A stretch of 32,698 nucleotides of DNA from Deltaproteobacteria bacterium (GTDB lineage: Bacteria > Desulfobacterota > Syntrophia > Syntrophales > UBA5619): assembly GCA_026388365.1 (NCBI GenBank), contig JAPLJW010000276.1, positions 1 to 32,698 of the forward strand, in the 5' to 3' direction. Position 1 is the stretch's first letter; every line of letters begins with the position of its first letter. The notes beneath the pieces are model-generated. The model made no database searches, was not told where the DNA came from, and was given only the letters and a program-made list of their open reading frames with translations. A program made the position numbers and the translations under genes. Shown in pieces: positions 18,379-25,667 of the stretch.

Positions 18379-18442
18379 GGCGGATCGGGGTTTCATATAA
18401 AAAAACACAAGGCCATGGGCGCACAACCCATGGCCTTTTTTT
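18318..18442 (+). promoter_or_regulatory. Tryptophan attenuator RNA upstream of iorA
   Basis: Candidate segments: 1 = CCGCAC (18318-18323), 2 = GTGCGG (18367-18372, leader codons 22-23), 3 = CGCAC (18420-18424). Segments 1:2 pair perfectly (6 bp). GTGCG of segment 2 can instead pair with CGCAC, with GGG also reaching CCC at 18427-18429, which would break the terminator. A ribosome stalled at the Trp codons covers segment 1 and frees segment 2 for antitermination. One reaching the stop codon covers segment 2 and lets the terminator form. The logic follows the classical trp attenuator; the pairings were found by eye. Confidence 0.7.
18409..18442 (+). terminator. Attenuator terminator hairpin
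   Basis: AAGGCCATGGG (18409-18419) pairs perfectly with CCCATGGCCTT (18427-18437). A run of seven T begins at 18436. It lies between the leader peptide and iorA, 60 bases before the iorA start. Confidence 0.9.
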
Positions 18443-18502
18443 ATTTGAAGTTCCGTCACGGGAACAAAAAAAATTAAAACAAACGAATCAAGGGTTAAGG
18501 AA

Positions 18503-20338
18503 ATGACCAATCATTCGGAACAGAGGATCCTGATGGGAAACGAGGCGATCGGCCGCGGCCTCGTCGAGGAGGGGTGCACGCTGGCCGCCGCCTATCCGGG
18601 AACGCCGGCTTCGGAGATCCTCTCTGCCGTCGTCGCCTTCGCCAAGGAGACGGGCGCGGCGCTCCACACGGAATGGTCGATCAACGAGAAGGTCGCCTGC
18701 GAGACGGCGCTCGCCAACAGCATGGCGGGGCGGCGCTCGGCGGTGGCGATGAAGCAGGTGGGGCTGAACGTCGCGGCCGACCCCTTCACCCGCGCGACCT
18801 ACCTCGGCGTCAAGGGCGGATTCATCCTGATTGCCGCGGACGACCCGGGGCCGCAAAGCTCGCAGACGGAGCAGGACAGCCGGTTGTTCGGCCTCTTCGC
18901 CAAGGCGCCGGTCTTCGATCCCTCCTCGCCCCGGGAGGCGCGGGGGATGGTGGCCGAGGCCTTCGCCCTTTCGGAGCAGTACGAGATTCCGGTCATCCTC
19001 CGGCCGACGACCCGCGTCTGCCACGCCCGGCAGAACGTCGCCTGCCGCCCGCCGCAGTCCCGGGAGCAAAAGGCACGCTTTGAAAAGAACCCCGGCCGGT
19101 GGGTGGCCACCCCGCAGTTCCTCACCGAACTCCACCGCCTCCTGAACGAAAAGCTCGACCGGATCGCCGAGGAGCCGGCCTTTGCCCCCGTCCTCGCGCC
19201 CGGCGACGGCTCCCGTCCCCGGACCTGCATCGTTGCCTCCGGCGTCTCCTTTGCCCACGCCCGCGAACTTCTCGACACCCTGGGGCCGGAGGGCAAGATC
19301 GACCTCTACCAGGTCCGCCTCGCCTATCCGCTCCACGAGCCGTTCATCGGGGAGATCCGGGGACGCTACGAGAAGGTCCTCGTCCTGGAGGAGACGGACA
19401 GCGTGATCGAGATGCAGCTCGCCGACGGCCGGATCAGCGGCCGGAAATCCGGCGACATTCCCCGCCAGGGAGAGCTCACGCCCGACGTCATCGAGGAAGT
19501 CCTCCGAAAATTTCTCGGGCTTTCCTCCGTTCCGTCCTTGCCCGCGGCGAAGAAAGGGACCCGCCCGTCGCTCTGCGCGGGGTGCGGCCACCGGGCGGCC
19601 TTCTATGCGATCCGCGAGACCTTTCCCGCAGGAATTTTCCCCAGCGACATCGGCTGCTACACCCTGGGGATGAACTTCGGCGCCGTGGACACCTGCCACT
19701 GCATGGGCGCCTGCATCGGCCAGGGGGCGGGTTTCTACCACGCCTATGCCGCCGGAGGAAATGATTTCCCGACGATCGTCGTCACGATCGGGGATTCCAC
19801 CTTCTTCCATGCGGGGATCCCGGGACTCATCAACGCCGTCTTCCAGCGGGCGTGCTTCATCCTCGTCATCCTCGACAACGCGACCACCGCCATGACCGGC
19901 CACCAGCCGACGCCCCAGATCGGCGTCCGGGCGGACGGAAGCGCCGGAAGAAAGGTCTTCATCCCCGACCTCGTCCGGGCTTGCGGCGTCCGGCACCTCC
20001 GGGAGATCGACCCCTACGACGTCGAGGCCTTCACCGCGGCGCTCAAGGAGGCGGACTCCTTCATCCGGTCGCCGGAGGGCGACATCGCCGTCCTCATCGC
20101 CGGGCACCCCTGCATCGTGAACCGGGCGGCGCGCGGGGCGCAAGCGGTTTTCGCGATGAGCGTCACGGACGACTGCGTGGGCTGCCGGGCCTGCATCGAC
20201 ACATTCGAATGTCCGGCCATCCTGTTTGATGAAGGGGAAAACCGGGCCAGGATCGATCAAAACCGCTGCATCGGCTGCGGCGTCTGCGTGCACGTCTGCG
20301 CCGCGGGCGCCATCCGGGCGGAAGGGGAAAAACCATGA
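18503..20338 (+). CDS. iorA: Indolepyruvate:ferredoxin oxidoreductase alpha subunit
   Basis: The 611-residue protein has the full IorA layout. An N-terminal pyrimidine-binding domain includes GNEAIGRGLVEEGC and AYPGTPASEI; a middle domain follows; then a TPP-binding domain with GCGHRAAFY, SDIGCYTLG and GDSTFFHAGIPGLINA (about residue 428 on). The C-terminal ferredoxin domain carries two 4Fe-4S cluster motifs: CVGCRACIDTFECP (from about 557) and CIGCGVCVHVC. With IorB it interconverts arylpyruvates (indolepyruvate, phenylpyruvate) plus CoA with aryl-acetyl-CoA, CO2 and reduced ferredoxin. Its mRNA is preceded by a Trp attenuator, which suggests the carboxylating, amino-acid-forming direction. 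The stop overlaps the iorB start (ATGA). Confidence 0.95.
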   Translation: MTNHSEQRILMGNEAIGRGLVEEGCTLAAAYPGTPASEILSAVVAFAKETGAALHTEWSINEKVACETALANSMAGRRSAVAMKQVGLNVAADPFTRATYLGVKGGFILIAADDPGPQSSQTEQDSRLFGLFAKAPVFDPSSPREARGMVAEAFALSEQYEIPVILRPTTRVCHARQNVACRPPQSREQKARFEKNPGRWVATPQFLTELHRLLNEKLDRIAEEPAFAPVLAPGDGSRPRTCIVASGVSFAHARELLDTLGPEGKIDLYQVRLAYPLHEPFIGEIRGRYEKVLVLEETDSVIEMQLADGRISGRKSGDIPRQGELTPDVIEEVLRKFLGLSSVPSLPAAKKGTRPSLCAGCGHRAAFYAIRETFPAGIFPSDIGCYTLGMNFGAVDTCHCMGACIGQGAGFYHAYAAGGNDFPTIVVTIGDSTFFHAGIPGLINAVFQRACFILVILDNATTAMTGHQPTPQIGVRADGSAGRKVFIPDLVRACGVRHLREIDPYDVEAFTAALKEADSFIRSPEGDIAVLIAGHPCIVNRAARGAQAVFAMSVTDDCVGCRACIDTFECPAILFDEGENRARIDQNRCIGCGVCVHVCAAGAIRAEGEKP

Positions 20339-20883
20339 AACAGCAGATCGTCGTGAGCGGCATCGGCGGCCAGGGGGTCCTCTTCGTGACGCGGATTCTC
20401 GCGTAGGCGGCCGTCGAAAAGGGGATGGAGGTGCTGACCTCGGAGACGCACGGGATGGCGATGCGCGTCGAAAAGGGGATGGAGGTGCTGACCTCGGAGA
20501 CGCACGGGATGGCGATGCGCGGCGGGACGGTGATCTCCCACGTCAAGGTCGGTCCCTTCACGAGTCCGCTCATCCGGACGGGACAGGCCGACATCGGCCT
20601 CTTCCTCCACGGGGGAAACCTGGAGGTCCACCGGGGGTTCCTGAAACCGAAGGGGCTGATTTACATCAACCGGGAAAAGAACGGGGACGGAGAGGCGATT
20701 GACGCGACAAGGCTCGCCCGGAAGCAGGGGGCGCTTGTCATCGCGAACCTGGTGCTTCTCGGGTTTGCCGTCCGTCAGGGAGGGCTCTTCTGCGACGCGG
20801 CAACCGTCGAGGCGGTCCTCCGGCGGATCTCACCGGCCGGACAGCTTGAGACGAACCTGGCGGGGTTCCGCCTGACAGGCTGA
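20335..20883 (+). pseudogene. iorB: Indolepyruvate:ferredoxin oxidoreductase beta subunit, interrupted by in-frame TAG
   Basis: The frame opens at 20335, overlapping the iorA stop, and gives MKQQIVVSG followed by IGGQGVLFVTRILA, the family N-terminus. Codon 24 is then TAG (20404-20406) where IorB normally has Glu (RILAEAA), so one G-to-T change explains it. The same frame continues to 20883 with TSETHGMAMRGGTVISHVKVG, LIYINRE and the rest of the family. A perfect 54-bp duplication (18 residues) is also present at 20413-20520. Reinitiation at ATG 20425 would lack the GIGGQG region needed by the fold. Alternatives are sequencing or assembly error, or TAG readthrough. As written, IorAB would be inactive. 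Confidence 0.85.
20413..20520 (+). repeat. Perfect 54-bp tandem duplication inside iorB
   Basis: Bases 20413-20466 and 20467-20520 are identical and in frame, each encoding VEKGMEVL followed by TSETHGMAMR. Related proteins carry this block once. The lack of any mismatch points to a very recent event or an assembly artefact. Confidence 0.95.
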
Positions 20884-20888
20884 AACGC

Positions 20889-21015
20889 CCGTCTGCGGCG
20901 TTTCCCTCATCCTTCGCCGTTCAACGTACCTCAAAGTACGCCTCACGGCTCAGGATATCGGGGGCCTTGCATCCGGACATCCCGTATCCGGTACGGGACA
21001 AGCTTTCGAACAGCC
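20889..21015 (+). repeat. 127-bp dispersed intergenic repeat, copy 1
   Basis: This sequence recurs in the same orientation and length at 23918-24044, with most positions identical. The core holds a CGTAC-CTCAAA-GTACG hairpin, then GGCTCAGGAT and CCTTGCATCCG. The copies flank the TRAP operon. Confidence 0.85.
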
Positions 21016-21076
21016 TGTAAAGGAACTTTCTCAACAGACTGTAAAGATAGATCCATAAACCTTAAGGAGGCGAAAG

Positions 21077-22108
21077 ATGAAAACAGATGCTTTGTTCAAG
21101 ACAGTCCTGATGGCCCTGTGTCTGGCTTTTGCGGCCGCACTGGCGCCGGGGCCCGCAACGGCTGCGCCCGTCACGCTCACCTACGCGAACTTCCCGCCGG
21201 CCTCGACCTTTCCCTGCGTCCAGATGGAACGGTGGGTCAAGGAGATCGAAAAACGAACGAACGGCCAGGTGAAGATCAACACCTTCCCCGGCGGAACGCT
21301 GCTTCCGGCCAAGAACATCTTCGACGGCGTCATCTCCGGGACGGCCGACATCGGGAACTTCGCGATGAGCTACCAGCCGGGGCGCTTCCCCGTCTCGGAG
21401 GCGGTGGACCTGCCGCTCAGCCTGCCCAACGCCCGCGTGGCGAGCCTGGTCCTCTATGACCTGATCGACAAGTACAAACCGAAGGAGTTCGAGAAGGTGA
21501 AGATCCTGACGCTGTTCACCTGCCCGCCGGCGGATTTCATGACGAGCAAACCCGTCCGGACGCTGAAGGACCTCAAGGGAATGGAACTCCGCGTCTCCGG
21601 GACCGGCGCCGACGCCGTCAAATACATGGGCGGCATCCCCATCGCCATGCCCCAGTCCGAAACGCCGGAGGCGATTCAGAAAGGGATCGTCAAGGGGGTT
21701 GTCTCGTCGCTCGAGGTCCTCAAGGACATGAACTACGCCGCCTATTGCCCCTTCGCGACGGATACGAATCTCTTCGTCGTCTCCTTCGCCGTCGTCATGA
21801 ACCGGGAGAAGTGGGACGCGCTGCCGTCCGATGTGAAGAAGGCGATGGACGATCTTCGCGTCGAGCAGGCGGAGTGGACGGGCAAATACGTGGACGACCA
21901 CGTCGCCGAGGCCCTGACCTGGTCAAAAGAGAAGTACAGCCACGAGGTGATCCAGCTCCCCGCCGCCGACAAGGCGGAGATCCGGAAGCTCGTGAAGCCG
22001 ATGATCGACGACTACGTGAAAAAGGTGAACGCCCTGGGGCTTCCCGGCGCGGAGATCGTCGCGGAGATCGAAAGGCTGAAGAACAAGCACGACAAAAAGG
22101 GGAAATGA
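21077..22108 (+). CDS. dctP: TRAP transporter solute-binding protein (DctP family)
   Basis: The 343-residue exported protein starts at 21077 after TTAAGGAGG, with a signal peptide ending PATAAPVTL. DctP-family features are LTYANFPPAS, WVKEIEKRTNGQVKINTFPGG (split here only by motif), DGVISGTADIG, LKDLKGMELRVSGTGAD (the conserved ligand-carboxylate Arg region) and a helical Lys-rich C-terminus. It binds an organic anion in the periplasm and passes it to the DctQM membrane pair by ion-coupled transport. Its stop overlaps the dctQ start. The ligand is not predictable by eye, but the GMELRVSG context fits a carboxylate. Confidence 0.92.
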   Translation: MKTDALFKTVLMALCLAFAAALAPGPATAAPVTLTYANFPPASTFPCVQMERWVKEIEKRTNGQVKINTFPGGTLLPAKNIFDGVISGTADIGNFAMSYQPGRFPVSEAVDLPLSLPNARVASLVLYDLIDKYKPKEFEKVKILTLFTCPPADFMTSKPVRTLKDLKGMELRVSGTGADAVKYMGGIPIAMPQSETPEAIQKGIVKGVVSSLEVLKDMNYAAYCPFATDTNLFVVSFAVVMNREKWDALPSDVKKAMDDLRVEQAEWTGKYVDDHVAEALTWSKEKYSHEVIQLPAADKAEIRKLVKPMIDDYVKKVNALGLPGAEIVAEIERLKNKHDKKGK

Positions 22109-22593
22109 TGTCCACGCTCGACAAGATTGACGGTTTGCTGGGCCGGATCCTGCTGGCTTTAAGCGGCGCGGCCGTGCTCGCACTCATGCTCCTCGCCACG
22201 GGCAACGTGGTCCTCCGGATCTTTCACGCCCCCTACCGGGGGACTTACGAAATCGTCTCCTTCCTGGGGGCGATCGGCGTCGCCTTCGCACTCGCCTCGA
22301 CGCAGCGGAGAAAGGGGAATATCGTCGTGGACATCCTCTCTTCCCGCTATCCTCTGCCGGTGAAGCGGCTCGTCGATGCGCTCTCCGCAGTGATCAGTGC
22401 GATCTTCTTCGGGATTGTCGCCTGGCAGGTTTCCGTCTGGGGGGGTCGGATCATGGCCGCGGGCGAGGTGTCGGAAACGCTCAAGGTTGTCTACCACCCC
22501 TTCGTCTTCGGCGTGGCGGCGGGTTTCGGCATCCTCTCGCTGACCTGCCTTCTGGACATCCCCCGGGCGTTCCGGAAGGAGGAGGCGCCATGA
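22108..22593 (+). CDS. dctQ: TRAP transporter small membrane subunit (DctQ family)
   Basis: The 161-residue protein has four hydrophobic spans, the DctQ topology, with motifs ATGNVVLRIF, EIVSFLGAIGVAFALA and GNIVVDIL. Two adjacent ATGs (22105 and 22108) are possible. I prefer 22108 because the GGGG ribosome site is then about 5 bases away. It overlaps dctP at its start and dctM at its end (ATGA), so the three are translationally coupled. It forms the membrane complex with DctM. Confidence 0.88.
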   Translation: MSTLDKIDGLLGRILLALSGAAVLALMLLATGNVVLRIFHAPYRGTYEIVSFLGAIGVAFALASTQRRKGNIVVDILSSRYPLPVKRLVDALSAVISAIFFGIVAWQVSVWGGRIMAAGEVSETLKVVYHPFVFGVAAGFGILSLTCLLDIPRAFRKEEAP

Positions 22594-23897
22594 GCGGACC
22601 GCTTCTGGGCGTCGCCGGGATCGCCGTCATGTTCGCCGCCCTCTTTCTGCTGCGGATTCCGGCGGGTTTCACGATGGCGATCGTCGGTTTCTTCGGCCTC
22701 GCTTACGCGACCTCGTTTACGGCGGCCCTGGGGATGATCGGCGGGGAGATGTGGAACATCTTTTCCGGCTACGGCCTCACGGTGATTCCGATGTTTATCC
22801 TCGTCGGGGAATTCGTCCACTACGCGGGCTACAACGACAGCCTCTACCACGCGACGAACCGGTGGTTCGGCCATTACCGGGGGGGACTGGCCATCACGAC
22901 GATCATGGCCTGTGCGGCCTTTTCGGCGATCAGCGGCTCGAACACGGCGACCGCGGCGACAATGAGCACCGTCGCCATTCCGGCGATGAAGAAATACGGT
23001 TATCACCCGATCCTGAACGCCGGTTCCGTCGCCGCCGGGGCGACGCTTGGCGTCCTGATCCCGCCCAGCATTATCCTGGTCGTTTACGGCATCTACACAG
23101 GGCAGTCGATCGGGAAGCTCTTCTTTGGAAATGTCATTCCCAGCGCCATTGCGACCGTGCTCATCGCGGCGACGGTCTTCGTCATCTGCCGCCGCCATCC
23201 CGACTGGGGACCGGCGGCGAAGAAGAGCACCTGGAAGGAGCGGTTTCAGGCCCTTCCCGAGGCGCTCGACATCATCGTCCTGTTCGCGATCATCATGTAC
23301 GCCCTCTTCACCGGCGTCGTGACGGCGACGGAAGCGGCGGCCCTGAGCTGCACGCTGGGGCTCGCCATCTGCCTTGCCCGGCGGAAGCTCTCCCGGAAGG
23401 GATTTCTCGCCGCCGTCGGGGACACGGTCCGGATCTCCTGCATGGTCTTCATGATTATCGCCGGGGCGGTGATCTTCGGGCGGTTCCTGGCCATCACCCG
23501 CCTCCCCTTCGAGGCGGCCGGCTGGATCGGTTCCCTCGCCATGCCCAAGGGGTTCCTCCTCGCCCTGATCCTCCTGTGCTACATCGTCGGCGGCTGCATC
23601 ATGGACGCGCTTGCGTTCCTGCTCGTCTCGCTGCCGATCTTTTACCCGCTCGTCGTGGGCTTAGGCTACGACCCGATCTGGTTCGGCCAGATGATCACGA
23701 TCGTCACGACCATGGGCGCGATCATGCCCCCCATCGGGATCTGCTGCTACGTCGTCGCGGCGATGGCGAAGGACATTCCGCTGGCCACCGTTTTCCGGGG
23801 GGCCCTGTACTACATTCCGGCCTACATCCTGACGCTCATCATCCTCGCGCTGTTCCCCTTCGGGACGGTGCTGATCCTGTCGAACCTCGTCCGCTGA
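22590..23897 (+). CDS. dctM: TRAP transporter large permease subunit (DctM family)
   Basis: The 435-residue protein has about 12 hydrophobic segments and the DctM signatures: RIPAGFTMAIVGF, the SAISGSNTATAATM loop, GATLGVLIPPSIILVVYG, TATEAAALSC and the second-half GAIMPPIGICCYVVA. It is the ion-coupled translocating subunit. GGAGG lies upstream of the ATG at 22590, inside the end of dctQ. A hairpin follows directly after the stop codon. Confidence 0.93.
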   Translation: MSGPLLGVAGIAVMFAALFLLRIPAGFTMAIVGFFGLAYATSFTAALGMIGGEMWNIFSGYGLTVIPMFILVGEFVHYAGYNDSLYHATNRWFGHYRGGLAITTIMACAAFSAISGSNTATAATMSTVAIPAMKKYGYHPILNAGSVAAGATLGVLIPPSIILVVYGIYTGQSIGKLFFGNVIPSAIATVLIAATVFVICRRHPDWGPAAKKSTWKERFQALPEALDIIVLFAIIMYALFTGVVTATEAAALSCTLGLAICLARRKLSRKGFLAAVGDTVRISCMVFMIIAGAVIFGRFLAITRLPFEAAGWIGSLAMPKGFLLALILLCYIVGGCIMDALAFLLVSLPIFYPLVVGLGYDPIWFGQMITIVTTMGAIMPPIGICCYVVAAMAKDIPLATVFRGALYYIPAYILTLIILALFPFGTVLILSNLVR

Positions 23898-23900
23898 CGC

Positions 23901-23920
23901 CGGCTGTTGAAAAACAGCCG
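23901..23920 (+). terminator. Hairpin after the TRAP operon
   Basis: CGGCTGTT-GAAA-AACAGCCG forms a perfect 8-bp stem with a GAAA loop 3 bases after the dctM stop. There is no T run, so it is more likely an mRNA-stabilising end or weak terminator. It abuts repeat copy 2. Confidence 0.6.
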
Positions 23921-24044
23921 TCTCCGGCGTTCCCCTTATCCTGCGCCGCTCAACGTACCTCAAAGTACGCCTCGCGGCTCAGGATTGCGGGAGCCTTGCA
24001 TCCGCCCATCCCGTATCAAGTGCGGGACAAGCGTTTAAACAGCC
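23918..24044 (+). repeat. 127-bp dispersed intergenic repeat, copy 2
   Basis: This is the direct counterpart of 20889-21015. Shared blocks include CAACGTACCTCAAAGTACGC, CGGCTCAGGAT and GCCTTGCATCCG. The copies differ at scattered positions, so they are not freshly duplicated. Confidence 0.85.
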
Positions 24045-24075
24045 GGGAACAAACGGCGCCCTCCCTCTCTTTTGC

Positions 24076-24103
24076 TTGCATTTCCGGAGTGCTGTGTTAC
24101 AAA
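24076..24103 (+). promoter_or_regulatory. Candidate promoter of the rRNA methyltransferase gene
   Basis: TTGCAT (24076-24081) and TACAAA (24098-24103) lie 16 bases apart, about 85 bases before the start codon. The boxes are imperfect. Confidence 0.35.
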
Positions 24104-24127
24104 ACCGGGAAGTTCGCCGGTTCCTTT

Positions 24128-24152
24128 GGATTCCTGCCTTCACGGGAGTGAC
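24128..24152 (+). repeat. Single unit of the GGATTCCxGC palindromic repeat
   Basis: GGATTCCTGCCTTCACGGGA followed by GTGAC matches one arm of the paired repeats at 1662-1737 and 32229-32297. Confidence 0.6.
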
Positions 24153-24188
24153 AAAGGACGGCAAGGTTCGATGGTTTAAGGGGCTGTC

Positions 24189-25391
24189 ATGAAAGTCTGG
24201 ACGCAGAAAAGTAAAATCCTGATCACCTGTCCCAAGGGGATTCCCCCCTGGCTTGCCGGGGAGGTCCGCGCCCTCGGCTTCCCGGTCCTCGCGGAGGGAG
24301 AGGCGGCCGTCGAGACGGAGGGGACCCTCGCCGACACGATGCCCCTGAACCTCCACCTCCGGACGGGCCACCGCGTTCTCTACCTCGCGGCAGCCTTCCC
24401 GGCGGCGAATCCCGAAGGCCTCTACCGCGGCCTGCGGGACATCCCGTGGGAAGAGATCCTCCACGAAAGGGGGGAGCACGCCTTCCTTTCGGTCACCTCG
24501 ACGGTGGACACCCCGTCGATCAACGACGCCCGGTACGTCAACCAGAAGGCGAAGGACGCGATCGTCGATCGGATGCAGGATAAATGCGGCCTGAGGCCCG
24601 ACTCCGGACCCGACCGGGACCGGGCGGTTGTCCACGTCTTCTGGCGGGGGAGCAAGGTTTCCCTCTACCTCGACACCTCCGGTGAGCCGCTCTCCCGGCG
24701 GGGTTACCGGAAGATCCCGCTTTCGGCGCCGATGCAGGAGACGCTCGCCGCCGCGGTCATCCTCGCGACCGGCTGGAACGGACGGAGGGACTTCGTCAAT
24801 CCGATGTGCGGGAGCGGGACGCTTGCGATCGAGGCCGCGCTTTTCGCCCAGGGAAAGGCGCCGGGCCTTCTCCGGAGCAACTACGGCTTTCTCCATCTGC
24901 GGGGGTACGATCCGGCCGCCTGGCGGGCGGTCCGGGCGGCGGCGCACAAGGCTCAAAAGGAGACGGCGGCCAGGATCATTGCCACGGACATGGACCCGAG
25001 AGCGGTCGCGGCGGCCAGACAGAACGCGCTGACGGCCGGCGTGGAGGGGCGGATCGAATGTTCCGTTTGCCCCTTCGCCGAGACGCCGATCCCGGAGCGG
25101 GGTGGTGCGGTCGTCCTCAATCCCCCCTACGGCGAGCGGACCGGCGACGTTTCGACCTTGGCCGGCCTCTACCGGGAGATCGGGGACTTCTTCAAAAAGC
25201 GGTGCGGCGGCGGCCGCGGCTACATTTTCACCGGAAACGCCGCCTTGGCGAAACAGGTCGGCCTCCGGACGAAAAGGCGGATCCCCTTTTACAACGGCGA
25301 GATCGAGTGCCGACTTCTGGAGTACGAGCTCTATGAGGGAAGCCGCCGGGATAAGAAGGAACACGGCGGGGCAAAGGCGCAGGCCCTTTGA
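24189..25391 (+). CDS. rlmL: THUMP-domain 23S rRNA (guanine-N2) methyltransferase, RlmL-like
   Basis: The 400-residue protein starts at 24189 after AAGGGG. An N-terminal ferredoxin-like and THUMP region (RALGFPVLAEGEAAVETEG, then LRTGHRVLYLAA) precedes SAM-methyltransferase motifs: NPMCGSGTLAIEAAL (SAM site), IIATDMDPRAV and the catalytic NPPYGER. This is the architecture of the N-terminal half of RlmKL (UPF0020), which methylates G2445 of 23S rRNA on N2. The RlmK half is absent, as in many non-enteric bacteria. It appears to be transcribed alone. The exact target base is inferred from the family. Confidence 0.88.
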   Translation: MKVWTQKSKILITCPKGIPPWLAGEVRALGFPVLAEGEAAVETEGTLADTMPLNLHLRTGHRVLYLAAAFPAANPEGLYRGLRDIPWEEILHERGEHAFLSVTSTVDTPSINDARYVNQKAKDAIVDRMQDKCGLRPDSGPDRDRAVVHVFWRGSKVSLYLDTSGEPLSRRGYRKIPLSAPMQETLAAAVILATGWNGRRDFVNPMCGSGTLAIEAALFAQGKAPGLLRSNYGFLHLRGYDPAAWRAVRAAAHKAQKETAARIIATDMDPRAVAAARQNALTAGVEGRIECSVCPFAETPIPERGGAVVLNPPYGERTGDVSTLAGLYREIGDFFKKRCGGGRGYIFTGNAALAKQVGLRTKRRIPFYNGEIECRLLEYELYEGSRRDKKEHGGAKAQAL

Positions 25392-25460
25392 GAAGTGGCG
25401 AAAATTGTTGCCGGATGATAGTATCTTTTCCGTAAGATCTTTGGAAATCGCGATCCCTCT

Positions 25461-25596
25461 GCGCGCTGGACATTTTTCGACCCTGCGCCTCCTCGCTTCG
25501 CTGCAAAGACGAAACTCGCGCTTCGCGCTCAAACAGCCGTCTTTGCAGGCGCTCCGCTGCGCGGGCAGGGGGCCCCGAAAAATCTCCCATGCGCGC
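25461..25596. repeat. Nested 136-bp inverted repeat
   Basis: Outer arms start and end with GCGCGC and include ATTTTTCG with its complement CGAAAAAT. Inside, CTGCAAAGACG (25501-25511) pairs perfectly with 25538-25548 around a GCGCTTCGCGC hairpin. It lies in the 276-base gap before glcD, with no gene in it. Confidence 0.75.
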
Positions 25597-25667
25597 TTTC
25601 GGGATCCGATTCCCAAGTTACTCAAAACGCTCTCTGTAACGTGATACCCGGACGGGAGGTATGGAGA

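Noticed and set aside
18488..20293. 601-codon minus-strand frame
   Set aside because: Antisense of iorA, which has clear TPP and ferredoxin motifs on the plus strand.
20404..20406. TAG in iorB as a pyrrolysine codon
   Set aside because: The position is Glu in the family and one base change explains it; no Pyl-dependent enzyme or pyl gene is visible here. Kept only as an alternative.
22751..24151. 466-codon plus-strand frame
   Set aside because: Shifted reading of dctM rich in His/Arg/Pro; no membrane segments.
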